The notes below the pieces were generated by a model. That model ran no database searches, was not told where the DNA came from, and saw nothing but the letters and a program-made list of their open reading frames with translations. From Pseudacidovorax sp. NFM-22 (lineage in GTDB: Bacteria > Pseudomonadota > Gammaproteobacteria > Burkholderiales > Burkholderiaceae_C): a stretch of DNA of 64,000 bases. Location: contig NZ_JACBFY010000006.1 of NCBI RefSeq assembly GCF_021401245.1, forward strand, positions 310,001 to 374,000. Reading direction: 5' to 3'. Positions 24,798 through 37,592 of the stretch are shown here, piece by piece. The translations under genes and the position numbers were made by a program. How positions within the stretch are numbered: position 1 is the first letter of the stretch; each line of letters begins with the position of its first letter.

Positions 24798-25970
24798 ATG
24801 GACCCCAACTCGAAGATCCGCGTCGCCATCGTCGGCGCGGGCAACTGCGCCTCGTCGCTGGTGCAGGGCGTGCAGTTCTATGGCGGCATCGAGCCCGCGG
24901 GCTTCGTGCCCGGCCTCATGCATCCGGTGCTGGGCGGCTGGCGGGCGCAGGACATCGAATTCAGCGCGGCCTTCGACGTCAGCGCCCACAAGGTGGGGCT
25001 GGACCTGTCGGAGGCCCTGGCCGCGCCACCCAACAACACGATCCGCTTCGCCGAGCTGCCGTGGCTGGGCGTGCCCGTGCACCGCGGCCCGGTGGCCGAC
25101 GGCATCGGCGCCTACCTGGCCGACGAGGTGCCGGTGGCCCCGGGCCAGCCGGCCGACGTGGCCCAGGTGCTGCGCGACACGCGCACGCAGGTCGTCGTTT
25201 CCTACCTGCCGGTAGGATCGGAACAGGCCACGCGCTGGTATGCCCAGCAGGCGCTGGATGCGGGCTGTGCCTTCGTCAACTGCGTGCCGGTGTTCCTGGC
25301 CTCCGACCCGCTGTGGCAGGCCCGCTTCGCGGCCAAGGGCCTGCCGCTCATCGGCGACGACATCAAGTCGCAGGTGGGCGCGACCATCGTGCACCGCGTG
25401 CTCACCGACCTGTTCCGCAAGCGCGGCGTGCGGCTGGACCGCACCTACCAGCTGAACTTCGGCGGCAATGCCGACTTCCTCAACATGCTCGAGCGCGAGC
25501 GGCTGGTGTCCAAGAAGATCTCCAAGACCCGCGCGGTGACCAGCCAGCTGGGCAATCCCATGGAAGGCCGCAACGTGCATGTGGGCCCCAGCGACCATGT
25601 GCCCTGGCTGGAAGACCGCAAGTGGTGCCACATCCGCATGGAGGGCACGGCCTTCGGCAACGTGCCGCTGACCTGCGAGGTCAAGCTGGAGGTGTGGGAC
25701 TCGCCCAACTCGGCCGGTGTGGTGATCGACGCCGTGCGCTGCGCGCGCCTGGCGCTGGACCGTGGCATCGGCGGCGCGCTCATCGCGCCGGCGGCCTGCT
25801 TCATGAAGTCGCCGCCGCAGCAGTTCACCGACGACGAGGCGCACGAGCTGGTCGAGGCCTTCATCCGCGGGCAGGCGGCCGGATGCGGCGCGGCGCGCGG
25901 CGATGTGCCGGCCCTCGCCACCGACGATGCCGCGGCGCCCGCGGCCCAGCCGGAGGGCGTGCAGCCGTGA
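24798..25970 (+). CDS. ino1: Myo-inositol-1-phosphate (inositol-3-phosphate) synthase
   Basis: This 390-residue enzyme converts glucose 6-phosphate to 1L-myo-inositol 1-phosphate using NAD. Family features are the Rossmann motif [44 protein letters not shown], the substrate-site [27 protein letters not shown] and [16 protein letters not shown]. The length is like the compact bacterial and archaeal type. The start at 24798 matches the conserved N-terminus. About 30 C-terminal residues are Ala-rich and lie beyond the fold. The stop overlaps the next start (GTGA). Such genes are uncommon in betaproteobacteria, and the setting suggests an inositol-containing glycolipid or glycoside. Confidence 0.92.
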   Translation: MDPNSKIRVAIVGAGNCASSLVQGVQFYGGIEPAGFVPGLMHPVLGGWRAQDIEFSAAFDVSAHKVGLDLSEALAAPPNNTIRFAELPWLGVPVHRGPVADGIGAYLADEVPVAPGQPADVAQVLRDTRTQVVVSYLPVGSEQATRWYAQQALDAGCAFVNCVPVFLASDPLWQARFAAKGLPLIGDDIKSQVGATIVHRVLTDLFRKRGVRLDRTYQLNFGGNADFLNMLERERLVSKKISKTRAVTSQLGNPMEGRNVHVGPSDHVPWLEDRKWCHIRMEGTAFGNVPLTCEVKLEVWDSPNSAGVVIDAVRCARLALDRGIGGALIAPAACFMKSPPQQFTDDEAHELVEAFIRGQAAGCGAARGDVPALATDDAAAPAAQPEGVQP

Positions 25971-26841
25971 TCGAAGCCGTCAAGTTCTGGAACGAGCCCA
26001 ACAACAAGTCGCACTGGGACCTGGAGCTGGACCCGCAGTGGCGGGCCTTCTCGGCCATGGTGCGCGCCGCCGCGCCCGCGGTGCGGGCCGAGAACCCGGC
26101 CCTCACGCGCGTGCTGGGCGGCATCTCGCCCATCGACCCCGGCTTCATGTCGCACCTGGTGGGCATGGGCACGATGGAAGACCTGGACGCGGTGGCCGTG
26201 CACGGCTTTCCGCTGGACTGGAACCACTGGCCGCTGGATGCCTGGCCCGAGCGCCTGGCCGAGATCCAGGCCGTGGTGCCGCTGCCGGTGTGGGTGACCG
26301 AGGTGGGCGTCTCCAGCTTCGGCGCGGAAGAGGTGCAGGCCTTCGGCCTGGCGCGCACGGCGCAGCTGCTGGCGGGCCGCAGCCCGCGCATCTTCTGGTA
26401 TTCGCTCTACGACCTGCCCAGGGCCTGGCCCGCCACCACGCGCCACCGCGAGGCGGAAGGCTCCAGCTACTACCGCCACTTCCACATGGGCCTGCTGCGC
26501 GAGGACGGCAGTCCCAAGCCCTCGGCCGCGATCTTTCCGGCCTACACGCCCGAGTTCGGCATCTGCCAGTGGTTCCACTTCGAGGACCACCGGCTGGACG
26601 ATGCGGTGCGCTGGCTGCGCCGCCTGGGCGTGCGGCGGCTGCGCACGGGCCTGAGCTGGGCCGACAGCTTCCGGCCCGGGGCCGATGCCTGGTTCGACCG
26701 GCAGATGCGGGCGCTGGAGGAGTTCGAGCTGACGATCACCTTCTGCTTCACGCCCGAGCACCGCGGCGTGGCGCCGCACCACAGCAGCCCGCCGCTGGAG
26801 GCGGGCGAGTACGCCGAGTTCTGCGCCCGGATGGTCAAGCG

Positions 26842-27933
<1,092 letters not shown>

Positions 27934-27972
27934 GGAGGAGGGGCGATGGAAGGTGGCGTGGAGCCGGGCGGG

Positions 27973-29358
<1,386 letters not shown>

Positions 29359-29516
29359 GTTGTTGTGCGTGTGGTGAGGTGAGAAGAAGCTGCACCGCAA
29401 GGCGGTACGCCGGCCACGCTAGGACGGGGCTGCGGCGCGCATGTGGGACAAAGCTGACCACCTTGTGGGTCGCCAGTGCTTGCGCATGCATGGGCCCGCC
29501 CGCCAAGATCGGCGCC

Positions 29517-30101
29517 ATGGATTCGCTGCGCCCTTCTCCTCATTTCGACTGGATCACGCCCCAACTGGCCGTGGGCGGCCACGTCCCGGTCGGCTTCTAT
29601 TCCGAGCTCGCGAGCACCCATGGCGTGCGTGCCGTGATCGACCTGCGCGAGGAAGACCGCGATGACGAGGAAGCACTCACGCGGCACGGCGTGCGGCTGC
29701 TGCACCTGCCCACGCCCGACATGTGCAGCGTGGGCGATGCGCACCTGGACCACGGCATCCGCTTCGCCCAGGCCAGCCTCGATGCGGGCGAGCGCCTGTT
29801 GATCCACTGCCAGTGGGGCATCGGCCGTTCGGCCACGCTGGCGCTGTGCGTGCTGGTGGCGCGTGGCATGCCGCCGCTGCAGGCGCTGGCGGACATGAAG
29901 TCGCGGCGCGCGGTGGTCTCGCCATCGCCCGCGCAACTGGGCTGCTGGATCGCGTGGATGGAACGCCATCGCGACGTCGCGCCCGAGCCCTTCGCGGTGC
30001 CCACCATGGCGCAGTGCCAGCGCATCGCCTATGCGCACCTGATGGGCGGCACGGGCACCGGCACGGCCGACGCCGCGACGCGCGGCGCCCCCGACCGGTG
30101 A
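29517..30101 (+). CDS. Dual-specificity protein phosphatase family protein
   Basis: This 194-residue protein has the Cys-based phosphatase loop HCQWGIGRSATLALCVL (H-C-x5-R-S). The general-acid loop probably lies in LPTPDMCSVGD, and the N-terminal WITPQLAVGGH resembles the start of other dual-specificity phosphatases. There is no signal peptide, so it is cytoplasmic. The ATG at 29517 is chosen because the upstream frame is not conserved-looking. It is followed 16 bp later by a large hypothetical gene, with which it probably forms an operon. The 29359-29516 spacer separates it from ugd on the other strand. The substrate is unknown. Confidence 0.85.
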   Translation: MDSLRPSPHFDWITPQLAVGGHVPVGFYSELASTHGVRAVIDLREEDRDDEEALTRHGVRLLHLPTPDMCSVGDAHLDHGIRFAQASLDAGERLLIHCQWGIGRSATLALCVLVARGMPPLQALADMKSRRAVVSPSPAQLGCWIAWMERHRDVAPEPFAVPTMAQCQRIAYAHLMGGTGTGTADAATRGAPDR

Positions 30102-30117
30102 GGCGCCCGGCCCGGCC

Positions 30118-31896
30118 ATGATCGTCTACGGCGACGGGCGGCGGAAGGAGCGTTCCGGGGCCAAGCTGGCGCGCGTGTGCATCGGCCTGCGCCGTGCACG
30201 CGCATTGCCGCCGGGCATCGTGCGGCATGCGCGGCTGGTGGAGGCGCTGATCGAGGCCGGTGAGCTGCTGCAGGGCGTGGCCGATGCGGTGGGCGACGAG
30301 GCGATGTCCCATGGCATGCCTCCGGGCGTGGCCAGCGCCACCCAGCTCACGCTGGCCCTGGCGCGCTGCTGTCTGCACAGCTGGTGCTACGGCTTTGCGC
30401 TGGCCCATGAGGACGCGGTGGAGGACGCCGTGCGCGACTGCGCCCGCCAGCCGCTGCCGGCCTGGATCACCGTGCACCGCTGCGAGGGCTATGCCTTCTA
30501 TGGGCTCTACCCCGAGGGCCACGGCATGGCGGCGCTGCAGGTGCGCGAGTCCGGCGCGCTCTCGGGCGAGCGCACGCGCGTGGTGGGGCTGCGCAGCATC
30601 GGCACCAGCCTCGCTGCCATGGTGGCGGCCGGCCTGCGTGCGCCGGGCTTCGAGACACTGCGGCCGCAGGGCCATCCGTTCGACCGCCAGGCCGGTGCCT
30701 TGCCGCCGGCCGGCTGGGCCCCCGATGCCGCCCTGGTCGACGAGGGGCCGGGCCTGTCGGGCAGCAGCTTCCTGGCCGGCGTGGAGGCGCTGCGGCGCGC
30801 GGGCGTGCCGCCGCCGCGGGTGCATCTCTTTCCTTCTCACGGCCATGGCCCGGGTCCGGCGGCAAGCCCGCCGGCACGCCAGCTCTGGCGCGAGCAGCCG
30901 GTGCACTACCTGGGCTTCGACGACGTGGCCGGCGCCGCCGCCATGCCGCCGCACCGTGTGCTGGACTGGGTGCGCGACCCACTGCAGGGCGTGAAGGGGC
31001 TGGAGGGGGTGAAGGGCGACATGATCGACCTGTCGGGCGGCGCCTGGCGGGCCTGGCACGGCGAGGGGGCCGAGGCGCTGCCCGCGCAGGTGCACATGGA
31101 GCGGCTCAAGTTCCTGCTGCCGGCTGACGGTGGCGACTGGCTGCTGCGCTTTGCGGGCCTGGGCCGTGGCAGCCGCCTGGCCTGCGCGCGGCGGCACCTG
31201 CTGGCCCGGCATGGCTTCTGCCCGCCGGTGCAAGGCTTGTGGCATGGCTTCACGGCCGAGCGCTGGCTGGCCCATGCACCGCCGCTGCCGCTGTGGCCGG
31301 CGGCGCAGCAGCCCACCCGCGGCCTGCTGCTGGAGCGGCTGGCCGAGTACCTGGCCTTCCGCGGCACACGGCTGCCGGCACCTGCCACAGCCGGCGCCAC
31401 GCGCGAGGTGCTGCTCGACATGGCGGGCCACAACATCGCCAAGGGCCTGGGCGACGAGGGCGCGCGCGCCTGGCAGGCCTGGCGCGGCGCACTGCCGACC
31501 GCCGCCCTGGCGATGCCGTTGCGCCGCGTGCTCACCGACAACCGGCTGCATGCGTGGGAATGGCTGTGGGACGGCCGCACGCTGCGCAAGACCGATGCGG
31601 TGGACCATGCCGTGGCCCATGACCTGGTGGGCAGCCAGCCGCTGGAGTGGGACGTGGCCGGTGCCACGGTGGAGTTCGGGCTAGATGCCGGTGAGCGGCA
31701 CTGGCTGATGGGGCGATTGCGGGCGGCCGGGATGGCCGTGCAATCGACACTGCTGGCGCTGTACCTGCCGCTGTATGCGGCCTTCCAGCTGGGTGCGTTC
31801 ACCATGGCCCTTCAGGCCGCGCCCGACGCGGAGAAGGCCGCGCTCGCGCGCGAGGTGCGCCGCTATGGGCAATGGGTGCGGCGCGTGCTGGGCTGA
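30118..31896 (+). CDS. Hypothetical protein with phosphoribosyltransferase-like and kinase-like halves
   Basis: This 592-residue protein has no signal peptide. Residues of about 155-175 (VVGLRSIGTSLAAMVAAG) and 204-218 (ALVDEGPGLSGSSFLAG) look like the pyrophosphate and PRPP loops of type I phosphoribosyltransferases. The C-terminal half has a nucleotide-kinase look: FAGLGRGSRLACARRHL, then VLLDMAGHNIAKGLG, TDNRLHAWEWL and KTDAVDHAVAHDLVG, which recall the catalytic and metal-binding loops of APH-type kinases. I recognise no named family. It follows the phosphatase gene by 16 bp, suggesting a linked phosphorylation-related role. These domain calls are by motif only. Confidence 0.6.
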   Translation: MIVYGDGRRKERSGAKLARVCIGLRRARALPPGIVRHARLVEALIEAGELLQGVADAVGDEAMSHGMPPGVASATQLTLALARCCLHSWCYGFALAHEDAVEDAVRDCARQPLPAWITVHRCEGYAFYGLYPEGHGMAALQVRESGALSGERTRVVGLRSIGTSLAAMVAAGLRAPGFETLRPQGHPFDRQAGALPPAGWAPDAALVDEGPGLSGSSFLAGVEALRRAGVPPPRVHLFPSHGHGPGPAASPPARQLWREQPVHYLGFDDVAGAAAMPPHRVLDWVRDPLQGVKGLEGVKGDMIDLSGGAWRAWHGEGAEALPAQVHMERLKFLLPADGGDWLLRFAGLGRGSRLACARRHLLARHGFCPPVQGLWHGFTAERWLAHAPPLPLWPAAQQPTRGLLLERLAEYLAFRGTRLPAPATAGATREVLLDMAGHNIAKGLGDEGARAWQAWRGALPTAALAMPLRRVLTDNRLHAWEWLWDGRTLRKTDAVDHAVAHDLVGSQPLEWDVAGATVEFGLDAGERHWLMGRLRAAGMAVQSTLLALYLPLYAAFQLGAFTMALQAAPDAEKAALAREVRRYGQWVRRVLG

Positions 31897-31917
31897 TGCG
31901 GGTGCGTCCGCGCCTGC

Positions 31918-32565
31918 TCAACCCGCAGCGAGCATCCCGCGTTCCTCGATGAAGCGCACCACCTGGGCCAAGCCGTCCTGCGTCTTGAGGTTGGTCATCA
32001 CGAAGGGCTTGCCCTTGCGCATGCGCACCGTGTCCGCTTCCATCACGCCCAGGTCGGCGCCCACGTGCGGCGCCAGGTCGGTCTTGTTGATGACGAACAG
32101 GTCGCTCTTGGTGATGCCGGGGCCGCCCTTGCGCGGGATCTTCTCGCCGGCGGCCACGTCGATCACGTAGATGGTCAGGTCCGACAGCTCGGGGCTGAAG
32201 GTGGCGGCCAGGTTGTCGCCGCCGCTTTCCACGAACACCACGTCGGCATCGGGAAAGTCGCCCAGCATGCGGTCGATGGCCTCGAGGTTGATGGAGGCGT
32301 CCTCGCGGATGGCGGTGTGCGGGCAGCCGCCCGTCTCCACGCCCAGGATGCGCTCGGCCGGCAGCGCGCCGGCCACGGTGAGCAGGCGCTGGTCTTCCTT
32401 GGTGTAGATGTCGTTGGTGATGGCGATCAGGTCGTACTGCGCGCGCATCGCCTTGCAGAGCATCTCCAGCAGGGTGGTCTTGCCCGAGCCCACCGGGCCG
32501 CCGATGCCCACGCGCAGGGGCGGCAGTTTCTTGGTGCGGTTCGGAACGTGGTGCAGGGCGGTCAT
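31918..32565 (-). CDS. ureG: Urease accessory GTPase UreG
   Basis: This 215-residue SIMIBI-class GTPase delivers nickel to urease. The P-loop is [15 protein letters not shown], followed by [12 protein letters not shown], the nickel-binding [15 protein letters not shown] (Cys-Pro-His), [17 protein letters not shown], and [13 protein letters not shown] for guanine recognition. It is the last gene of the urease operon, 37 bp after ureF, and converges with the hypothetical gene ending at 31896. There is no His-rich N-terminal tail; the operon's UreE has a long one instead. Confidence 0.97.
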   Translation of the reverse strand: MTALHHVPNRTKKLPPLRVGIGGPVGSGKTTLLEMLCKAMRAQYDLIAITNDIYTKEDQRLLTVAGALPAERILGVETGGCPHTAIREDASINLEAIDRMLGDFPDADVVFVESGGDNLAATFSPELSDLTIYVIDVAAGEKIPRKGGPGITKSDLFVINKTDLAPHVGADLGVMEADTVRMRKGKPFVMTNLKTQDGLAQVVRFIEERGMLAAG

Positions 32566-32602
32566 GGTCTTGTTGCGTGAAGGTGGGGAAGGGCCGTCGG
32601 GC

Positions 32603-33280
32603 CTAGCTGCGGAACAGCCGTGAATACTGCGTCTCGTGCCGCGCCGACAGGATGGCCAGCATGGGCGAGAAGGACTGGCGCCGTTCGTCGGGCAGGACCA
32701 TCGCGGCCTCGACCGCGGCGGGGATCTCCTTCGCCAGCCGCGCCAGGATGCGCTGGCCGGCGCTCTGGCCCAGCGGCACGGCCTTGATGGCGGCGGCGCT
32801 CATGTTCTCGGCCCAGCCGAAGGCGAAGGCCAGACAGCCGTCCTGGGCGCTGGCACCCGCGCGCGCGGCCGCGAAGGCGAAGGCCACGGGGTAGGTGGGC
32901 GGCAGCTCGGCGAAGCAGGCGGCGGCATCGGCATGGTGCAGCTTGAGCCATTCGACGAAGGAGCGGCCCATCTGCTCGGTCTGCAGCAGGAACTCGGCGG
33001 ATTCGCGCGTCTGCCTCACCCAGTCGTTGAGCGACTGCACGCGGGCCAGGTCGCCCGCCGACCAGGCGGCGATGGCCTGGGCCACCACCGACAGGTCGCC
33101 GCGCGCGAGGCTCAGGTGCAGCTGGCCTGCCAGCCAATCGGCCGCGGTGGCCTCGTCCTTGACGCCGGCCCATTCGATGGCGGCCTCGAGCCCTTCGGAA
33201 TACGAGAAGCCACCCACGGGCAGCGCGGGCGAGGCGAGCCAGATCAGTTGCAGAAGGCTGTGTGGGGCGAGCGGCATCAT
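32603..33280 (-). CDS. ureF: Urease accessory protein UreF
   Basis: This 225-residue all-helical protein works with UreG and UreD to activate urease. It has [37 protein letters not shown] and the C-terminal [15 protein letters not shown] region conserved in UreF. It is separated from ureE by 198 bp containing a dispersed inverted repeat, which is unusual in an otherwise tight operon. No ureD gene is seen in the window. Confidence 0.96.
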   Translation of the reverse strand: MMPLAPHSLLQLIWLASPALPVGGFSYSEGLEAAIEWAGVKDEATAADWLAGQLHLSLARGDLSVVAQAIAAWSAGDLARVQSLNDWVRQTRESAEFLLQTEQMGRSFVEWLKLHHADAAACFAELPPTYPVAFAFAAARAGASAQDGCLAFAFGWAENMSAAAIKAVPLGQSAGQRILARLAKEIPAAVEAAMVLPDERRQSFSPMLAILSARHETQYSRLFRS

Positions 33281-33328
33281 GGCGTGACGATGGCCTGCTT
33301 CGAAGGCCCAGCGCCGTTGGCTGTTTCT

Positions 33329-33444
33329 CCCTCTCCCCTCGTGGGAGAGGGCCGGGGAGAGGGGGCGGCCCGCACGAGGGGGCTGCGTGGGTGGGGCGCG
33401 GGCCGCCCCCTCTCCCCAACCCCTCTCCCACGAGGGGAGAGGGG
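33329..33444. repeat. Dispersed inverted repeat (CTCTCCCCTCGTGGGAGAG type) between ureF and ureE
   Basis: Two near-identical arms of about 42 bp (33329-33370 and 33401-33444) are inverted around a 30-bp loop. Each arm contains a smaller palindrome, CTCTCCCctcgtGGGAGAG. A second copy of the same element is at 60495-60605. It could form a large hairpin in the urease transcript and lower ureF and ureG expression. Confidence 0.85.
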
Positions 33445-33478
33445 CGCGAACGGGGGCTGGCTGCGGCGCACGTGCGCC

Positions 33479-34138
33479 TCAGTGCGAATGGTCATGGCCG
33501 CAACCGGGCCCATGCACATGGCCGCCCTGTGCCTTGCCGTGGTCGTGGCCTTGGCCGTGCTCGTGGTCATGGTCATGGTCATGGTCATGACCGCCGTGCG
33601 CATGCGCATGGTCGTGGTCGTGGTCGTGCCCACCCCCGTGCGCATGCCCATGGTGATGGTGCGAATGCCCATCGTTGGTCACATGCCCGCCATAGGCGCC
33701 GCCCTCGGGCTCGAAGCTTTCTTGCACCTCGTTCACGATCAGGTGCATGGCGCGCAGCATGTCGGCCAGCACATGGTCGGGCTCGATCTTGAGGTGGTCG
33801 GGCTGCAGCTCGATGGGCACATGGCGGTTGCCCAGGTGGTAGGCGGCGCGCACCAGGTCGAAGGGCGTGCCGTGGGCCGTGCAATGGGTGATGCGCAGCA
33901 CCGTCTGCGGCGCCGCGATCACGCGCACCAGCGAGCCGTCTTCCACCACCAGGATGTCGCCGCCGCGCACGGCCGTGCCGCGCGGCAGAAAGACGCCGAT
34001 GCGCCGGCCCTGCGAGTCGGTGGTGTCGAAGCGGCTCTTCTGGCGCACATCCCAGTCGAGTTCGATCGTGGCGGCGCGCTTGACTAGCACGGGCGCGAGG
34101 CCGCGGCCCTGGGGCATGAGTTTGTTGGCGGTGAGCAT
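33479..34138 (-). CDS. ureE: Urease accessory nickel chaperone UreE with long His-rich tail
   Basis: This 219-residue protein has an N-terminal peptide-binding domain (residues 1-75) and a metal-binding domain with HCTAHGTPFDLVRAAYHLGNRH in parts, including the conserved metal-site His in YHLGNRH. The C-terminal 69 residues hold 27 His in HD/HA/HG repeats (GHDHDHDHAHAHGG and similar), a nickel store. UreE hands nickel to the UreG complex. The His tail is longer than in many UreE proteins. It is preceded by a 299-bp gap on its strand, in which a small gene runs on the other strand. Confidence 0.96.
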   Translation of the reverse strand: MLTANKLMPQGRGLAPVLVKRAATIELDWDVRQKSRFDTTDSQGRRIGVFLPRGTAVRGGDILVVEDGSLVRVIAAPQTVLRITHCTAHGTPFDLVRAAYHLGNRHVPIELQPDHLKIEPDHVLADMLRAMHLIVNEVQESFEPEGGAYGGHVTNDGHSHHHHGHAHGGGHDHDHDHAHAHGGHDHDHDHDHEHGQGHDHGKAQGGHVHGPGCGHDHSH

Positions 34139-34151
34139 GGTGGTGTGGAGA

Positions 34152-34361
34152 ATGCCGTCCGATCAACGGACACAGGCAGTGAACGTGTACGAAACGCGCA
34201 TTGTCGAAGTGAACGGCGAAATGATCGTGCCGCTGCCGCAGGAGATGATCGGACGCTGGAATCTGGAGCCAGGCATGGCCCTGGAGTACACCTGGGAGGG
34301 TCGCTCGCTTCTGCTCAAGCCGCCCAGCAGCGAGGCGCCCGCCGAAACCTCACAGACATGA
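34152..34361 (+). CDS. Small AbrB/SpoVT-like protein on the opposite strand inside the urease operon
   Basis: This protein of about 69 residues has VYETRIVEVNGEMIVPLPQ followed by EMIGRWNLEPGMALEYTWEG and LLLKPPSS. This is the swapped-hairpin pattern (G-x-I-x-x-P-x-x, then L-x-P-G-x-x-x-E) of AbrB/MazE/SpoVT DNA-binding proteins, often antitoxins or regulators. The ATG at 34152 has GGAG too close upstream; the GTG at 34179 is another possible start. It sits in the gap between ureE and ureC, divergent from ureE. No toxin partner gene is seen beside it. Confidence 0.55.
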   Translation: MPSDQRTQAVNVYETRIVEVNGEMIVPLPQEMIGRWNLEPGMALEYTWEGRSLLLKPPSSEAPAETSQT

Positions 34362-34437
34362 GGCCGCGCCTGGTCTGCGCTGGGCCGGCCCCGAAAGCGG
34401 GCAGGGCGCCGAGCGGCCCCTTGCCTGCGCCTTCTCT

Positions 34438-36156
34438 TCAGAACAGGAAGTAGCGCTGCGCCATCGGCAGCACCTTGGCCGGTTCGCAGGTCAGCAGCAC
34501 GCCGTCGGCGCGTACGGCGTAGGTCTGGTGGTCGATCTCCATCACCGGCGTCAGGCCGTTGTGGATCAAGTCCTTCTTGCGGATGTTGCGGATGTTCTTG
34601 ACCACGCCCAGCGTCTTGGCCAGGCCGTAGCGACGGCCGACGTCGGCGTCGTAGGCGGCCTGCGATACGAAGGTCAGGCTGCTCCTGGCCAGGTTGCCGC
34701 CGAAGGCGCCGAACATGGGCCGGTAGTGCACCGGCTGCGGCGTCGGGATGCTGGCGTTGGGGTCGCCCATCGCCGCCATGGCGATGCTGCCTCCCTTGAT
34801 GATGCAGAAGGGCTTCACGCCGAAGAAGGCCGGCTTCCAGATCACGATGTCGGCCCACTTGCCCAGTTCGAGGCTGCCCACCTCGTGGCTGATGCCGTGC
34901 GAGATGGCCGGGTTGATCGTGTACTTGGCGACGTAGCGCTTGGCGCGGAAGTTGTCGTTGCGCGCGCTGTCCTCGGGCAGGCTGCCGCGCTGCGCCTTCA
35001 TCTTGTGCGCCGTCTGCCAGGTGCGGATGATGACCTCGCCCACGCGGCCCATGGCCTGCGAGTCGCTGCTCATCATGCTGATGGCGCCCATGTCGTGCAG
35101 GATGTCCTCGGCCGCGATGGTTTCCTTGCGGATGCGCGATTCTGCAAAGGCCAGGTCCTCGGCGATGGCGGCGTCCAGGTGGTGGCACACCATCAGCATG
35201 TCCACGTGCTCGTCCAGCGTGTTCTGCGTGTACGGCATGGTGGGGTTGGTGGACGAGGGCAAAAAGTTGGCCTCGCCCACCACGCGCAGGATGTCCGGCG
35301 CATGGCCGCCGCCCGCACCCTCGGTGTGGAAGGCGCACAGCGCGCGGCCCTTGGTGGCGGCGATGGTGTCCTCGACGAAGCCCGACTCGTTGAGCGTGTC
35401 CGAATGGATGGCCACCTGCGTGTCGGTGGCCTCGGCCACCTCCAGGCAGTGGTCGATGGCCGAGGGCGTGGTGCCCCAGTCCTCGTGCAGCTTCAGGCCG
35501 ATGACGCCGGCCTCGATCTGCTCGTGCAGCGGGCCGGTGCGGCTGGCGTTGCCCTTGCCCAGGAAGCCCAGGTTCATCGGAAAGGCGTCGGCCGCCTGCA
35601 GCATGCGCTCGATGTGCCAGGGGCCGGGCGTGCAGGTGGTGGCGAAGGTGCCGGTGGCCGGGCCGGTGCCGCCGCCGAGCATGGTGGTCACGCCGCTGGC
35701 CAGCGCCTCTTCGATCTGCTGCGGGCAGATGAAGTGGATGTGGCTGTCGATGCCGCCCGCGGTGACGATGTTGCCTTCGCAGCTGATGACCTCGGTGCCC
35801 GGGCCGATGACGATGTCCACGCCCGGCTGGGTGTCGGGGTTGCCGGCCTTGCCGATGGCGGCGATGCGGCCGTCCTTGAGGCCGATGTCGGCCTTGACGA
35901 TGCCCCAGTGGTCGAGGATGAGCGCATTGGTCAGCACCGTGTCGACGGCGCCTTCGGCGCGCGTGCGCTGGCTCTGGGCCATGCCGTCGCGGATGGTCTT
36001 GCCGCCGCCGAACTTGACTTCTTCGCCGTAGCCGCCGGCACGCAGCGTGTAGTCCTGCTCGACCTCGATCACGAGGCCGGTGTCGGCCAGGCGCACGCGG
36101 TCGCCGACGGTGGGGCCGAAGATTTCCGCGTAGGCGCGGCGCGAAATGTGGGCCAT
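34438..36156 (-). CDS. ureC: Urease subunit alpha
   Basis: This 572-residue catalytic subunit hydrolyses urea to ammonia and carbamate. It has the nickel ligands HIHF, the carbamylated Lys in [11 protein letters not shown], the [10 protein letters not shown] region, the flap MVCHHLD with its Cys and His, and a C-terminal domain ending MAQRYFLF. All active-site residues I can recognise are present. It overlaps ureB by one base (TGATG). The length is usual for bacterial UreC. Confidence 0.98.
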   Translation of the reverse strand: MAHISRRAYAEIFGPTVGDRVRLADTGLVIEVEQDYTLRAGGYGEEVKFGGGKTIRDGMAQSQRTRAEGAVDTVLTNALILDHWGIVKADIGLKDGRIAAIGKAGNPDTQPGVDIVIGPGTEVISCEGNIVTAGGIDSHIHFICPQQIEEALASGVTTMLGGGTGPATGTFATTCTPGPWHIERMLQAADAFPMNLGFLGKGNASRTGPLHEQIEAGVIGLKLHEDWGTTPSAIDHCLEVAEATDTQVAIHSDTLNESGFVEDTIAATKGRALCAFHTEGAGGGHAPDILRVVGEANFLPSSTNPTMPYTQNTLDEHVDMLMVCHHLDAAIAEDLAFAESRIRKETIAAEDILHDMGAISMMSSDSQAMGRVGEVIIRTWQTAHKMKAQRGSLPEDSARNDNFRAKRYVAKYTINPAISHGISHEVGSLELGKWADIVIWKPAFFGVKPFCIIKGGSIAMAAMGDPNASIPTPQPVHYRPMFGAFGGNLARSSLTFVSQAAYDADVGRRYGLAKTLGVVKNIRNIRKKDLIHNGLTPVMEIDHQTYAVRADGVLLTCEPAKVLPMAQRYFLF

Positions 36157-36461
36157 CAGAGTTTTCCTTGCACCAGGCCGCGGAAGCCGTAGACGATGCG
36201 GTCGCCCGCGAAGTCGACCAGCTCAACGGTGCGCTGCTGGCCGGGCTCGAAGCGCACGGCGGTGCCCGAGGCGATGTTCAGCCGCATGCCGCGCGCGGCC
36301 TCGCGGTCGAAGTCGAGGGCGCCGTTGGTTTCGGCGAAGTGGTAGTGGGAGCCGACCTGGATCGGCCGGTCCGAGCCGTTCTTGACGACGACGGTGAGCG
36401 TGCGGCGACCGGGGTTGAGGTCGTGGTCGCCCGCGTCGATGAGCAGTTCGCCCGGGATCAT
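36156..36461 (-). CDS. ureB: Urease subunit beta
   Basis: This 101-residue structural subunit begins [20 protein letters not shown] and carries [19 protein letters not shown] and [20 protein letters not shown], the highly conserved UreB core. The start at 36461 leaves 16 bp to ureJ. It assembles with UreA and UreC in the cytoplasm. Confidence 0.97.
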   Translation of the reverse strand: MIPGELLIDAGDHDLNPGRRTLTVVVKNGSDRPIQVGSHYHFAETNGALDFDREAARGMRLNIASGTAVRFEPGQQRTVELVDFAGDRIVYGFRGLVQGKL

Positions 36462-36477
36462 GGGTGTGCCCTTTCGA

Positions 36478-37083
36478 TCAGGCGACGCCGCCCAGCAGGG
36501 CCAGGCCGAACAGGCCGACGGCGGCACCGGCGATGCGCGGCAGCCAGCGGGTGGCATGGCGCAGCGCCAGGCCCAGGCCGATGCCCGCGGCATGCAGGCC
36601 GACGGTGGCCAGCAGCATGCCGGCCAGCGTGGCGACGGCGCCGCCGTGCTCGGCCAGCTCGCGGCCATGGGCGATGCCGTGGAACACGGCGAACACGCCC
36701 ACCAGCGCGGCGGCGGCCGGTGCCGGCAGGCGGCGCTGCGTGGCCACCAGCAGGCCCAGCACCAGCAGCGAGGCGGCGATCATGGGCTCCACCGCCGGCA
36801 GCGAGAGGCCAGCCAGGCCTGCCAGCGCGCCGGCCAGCAGCATGCCGGCAAAGCCGATGGGCGCGGCCAGCAGCTCGCGGCGGCTGTTGGCGGCCAGGGC
36901 GCTCCACAGGCCCACGGCCACCATGGCGGCCAGGTGGTCCAGGCCGGTCAGCGGATGCACGAAGCCGGCGACGAAGCCGTGGTGCGCGCCGGCATCGGCG
37001 CCGGTGTGGGCCAGCGCGGGCAGGGCGGCCGTGGCGGCCAGGGCGGTGGCAATGCGAAGGAGCAGGGGGCGGGCAGTGCGCAT
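36478..37083 (-). CDS. ureJ: HupE/UreJ family nickel permease
   Basis: This 201-residue membrane protein has a signal-like first segment ([19 protein letters not shown]), then [19 protein letters not shown], the metal-binding signature of HupE/UreJ, with further His in [13 protein letters not shown]. There are about six hydrophobic segments. HupE-type proteins bring nickel into the cell, which suits its position between ureA and ureB. The start at 37083 is favoured over an upstream ATG at 37155 that would overlap ureA. Confidence 0.92.
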   Translation of the reverse strand: MRTARPLLLRIATALAATAALPALAHTGADAGAHHGFVAGFVHPLTGLDHLAAMVAVGLWSALAANSRRELLAAPIGFAGMLLAGALAGLAGLSLPAVEPMIAASLLVLGLLVATQRRLPAPAAAALVGVFAVFHGIAHGRELAEHGGAVATLAGMLLATVGLHAAGIGLGLALRHATRWLPRIAGAAVGLFGLALLGGVA

Positions 37084-37151
37084 GGGCGTCTTTCGGAGGA
37101 ATCGGGGAAGAAGAGCGGGTCGGGCCGGGCAGTGCAGGGCGGGCCGGGGGC

Positions 37152-37454
<303 letters not shown>

Positions 37455-37592
37455 GGTTCGCTTTGCTCTGGTGTCCGTGCGGCGACGGGCGGCCGCATGC
37501 CGGCAGGAAGGGCCGGGCGCCGCATGATAGGCAGCGTCAACGCGTTGCAACAGTCGTGCCTTGCTCGGCATGAAAGCTGCACTCTGCCGCCT

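Noticed and set aside
30906-31805. Minus-strand frame of 299 codons over the PRTase/kinase-like gene
   Set aside because: Ser/Arg/Pro-rich antisense product with no motif.
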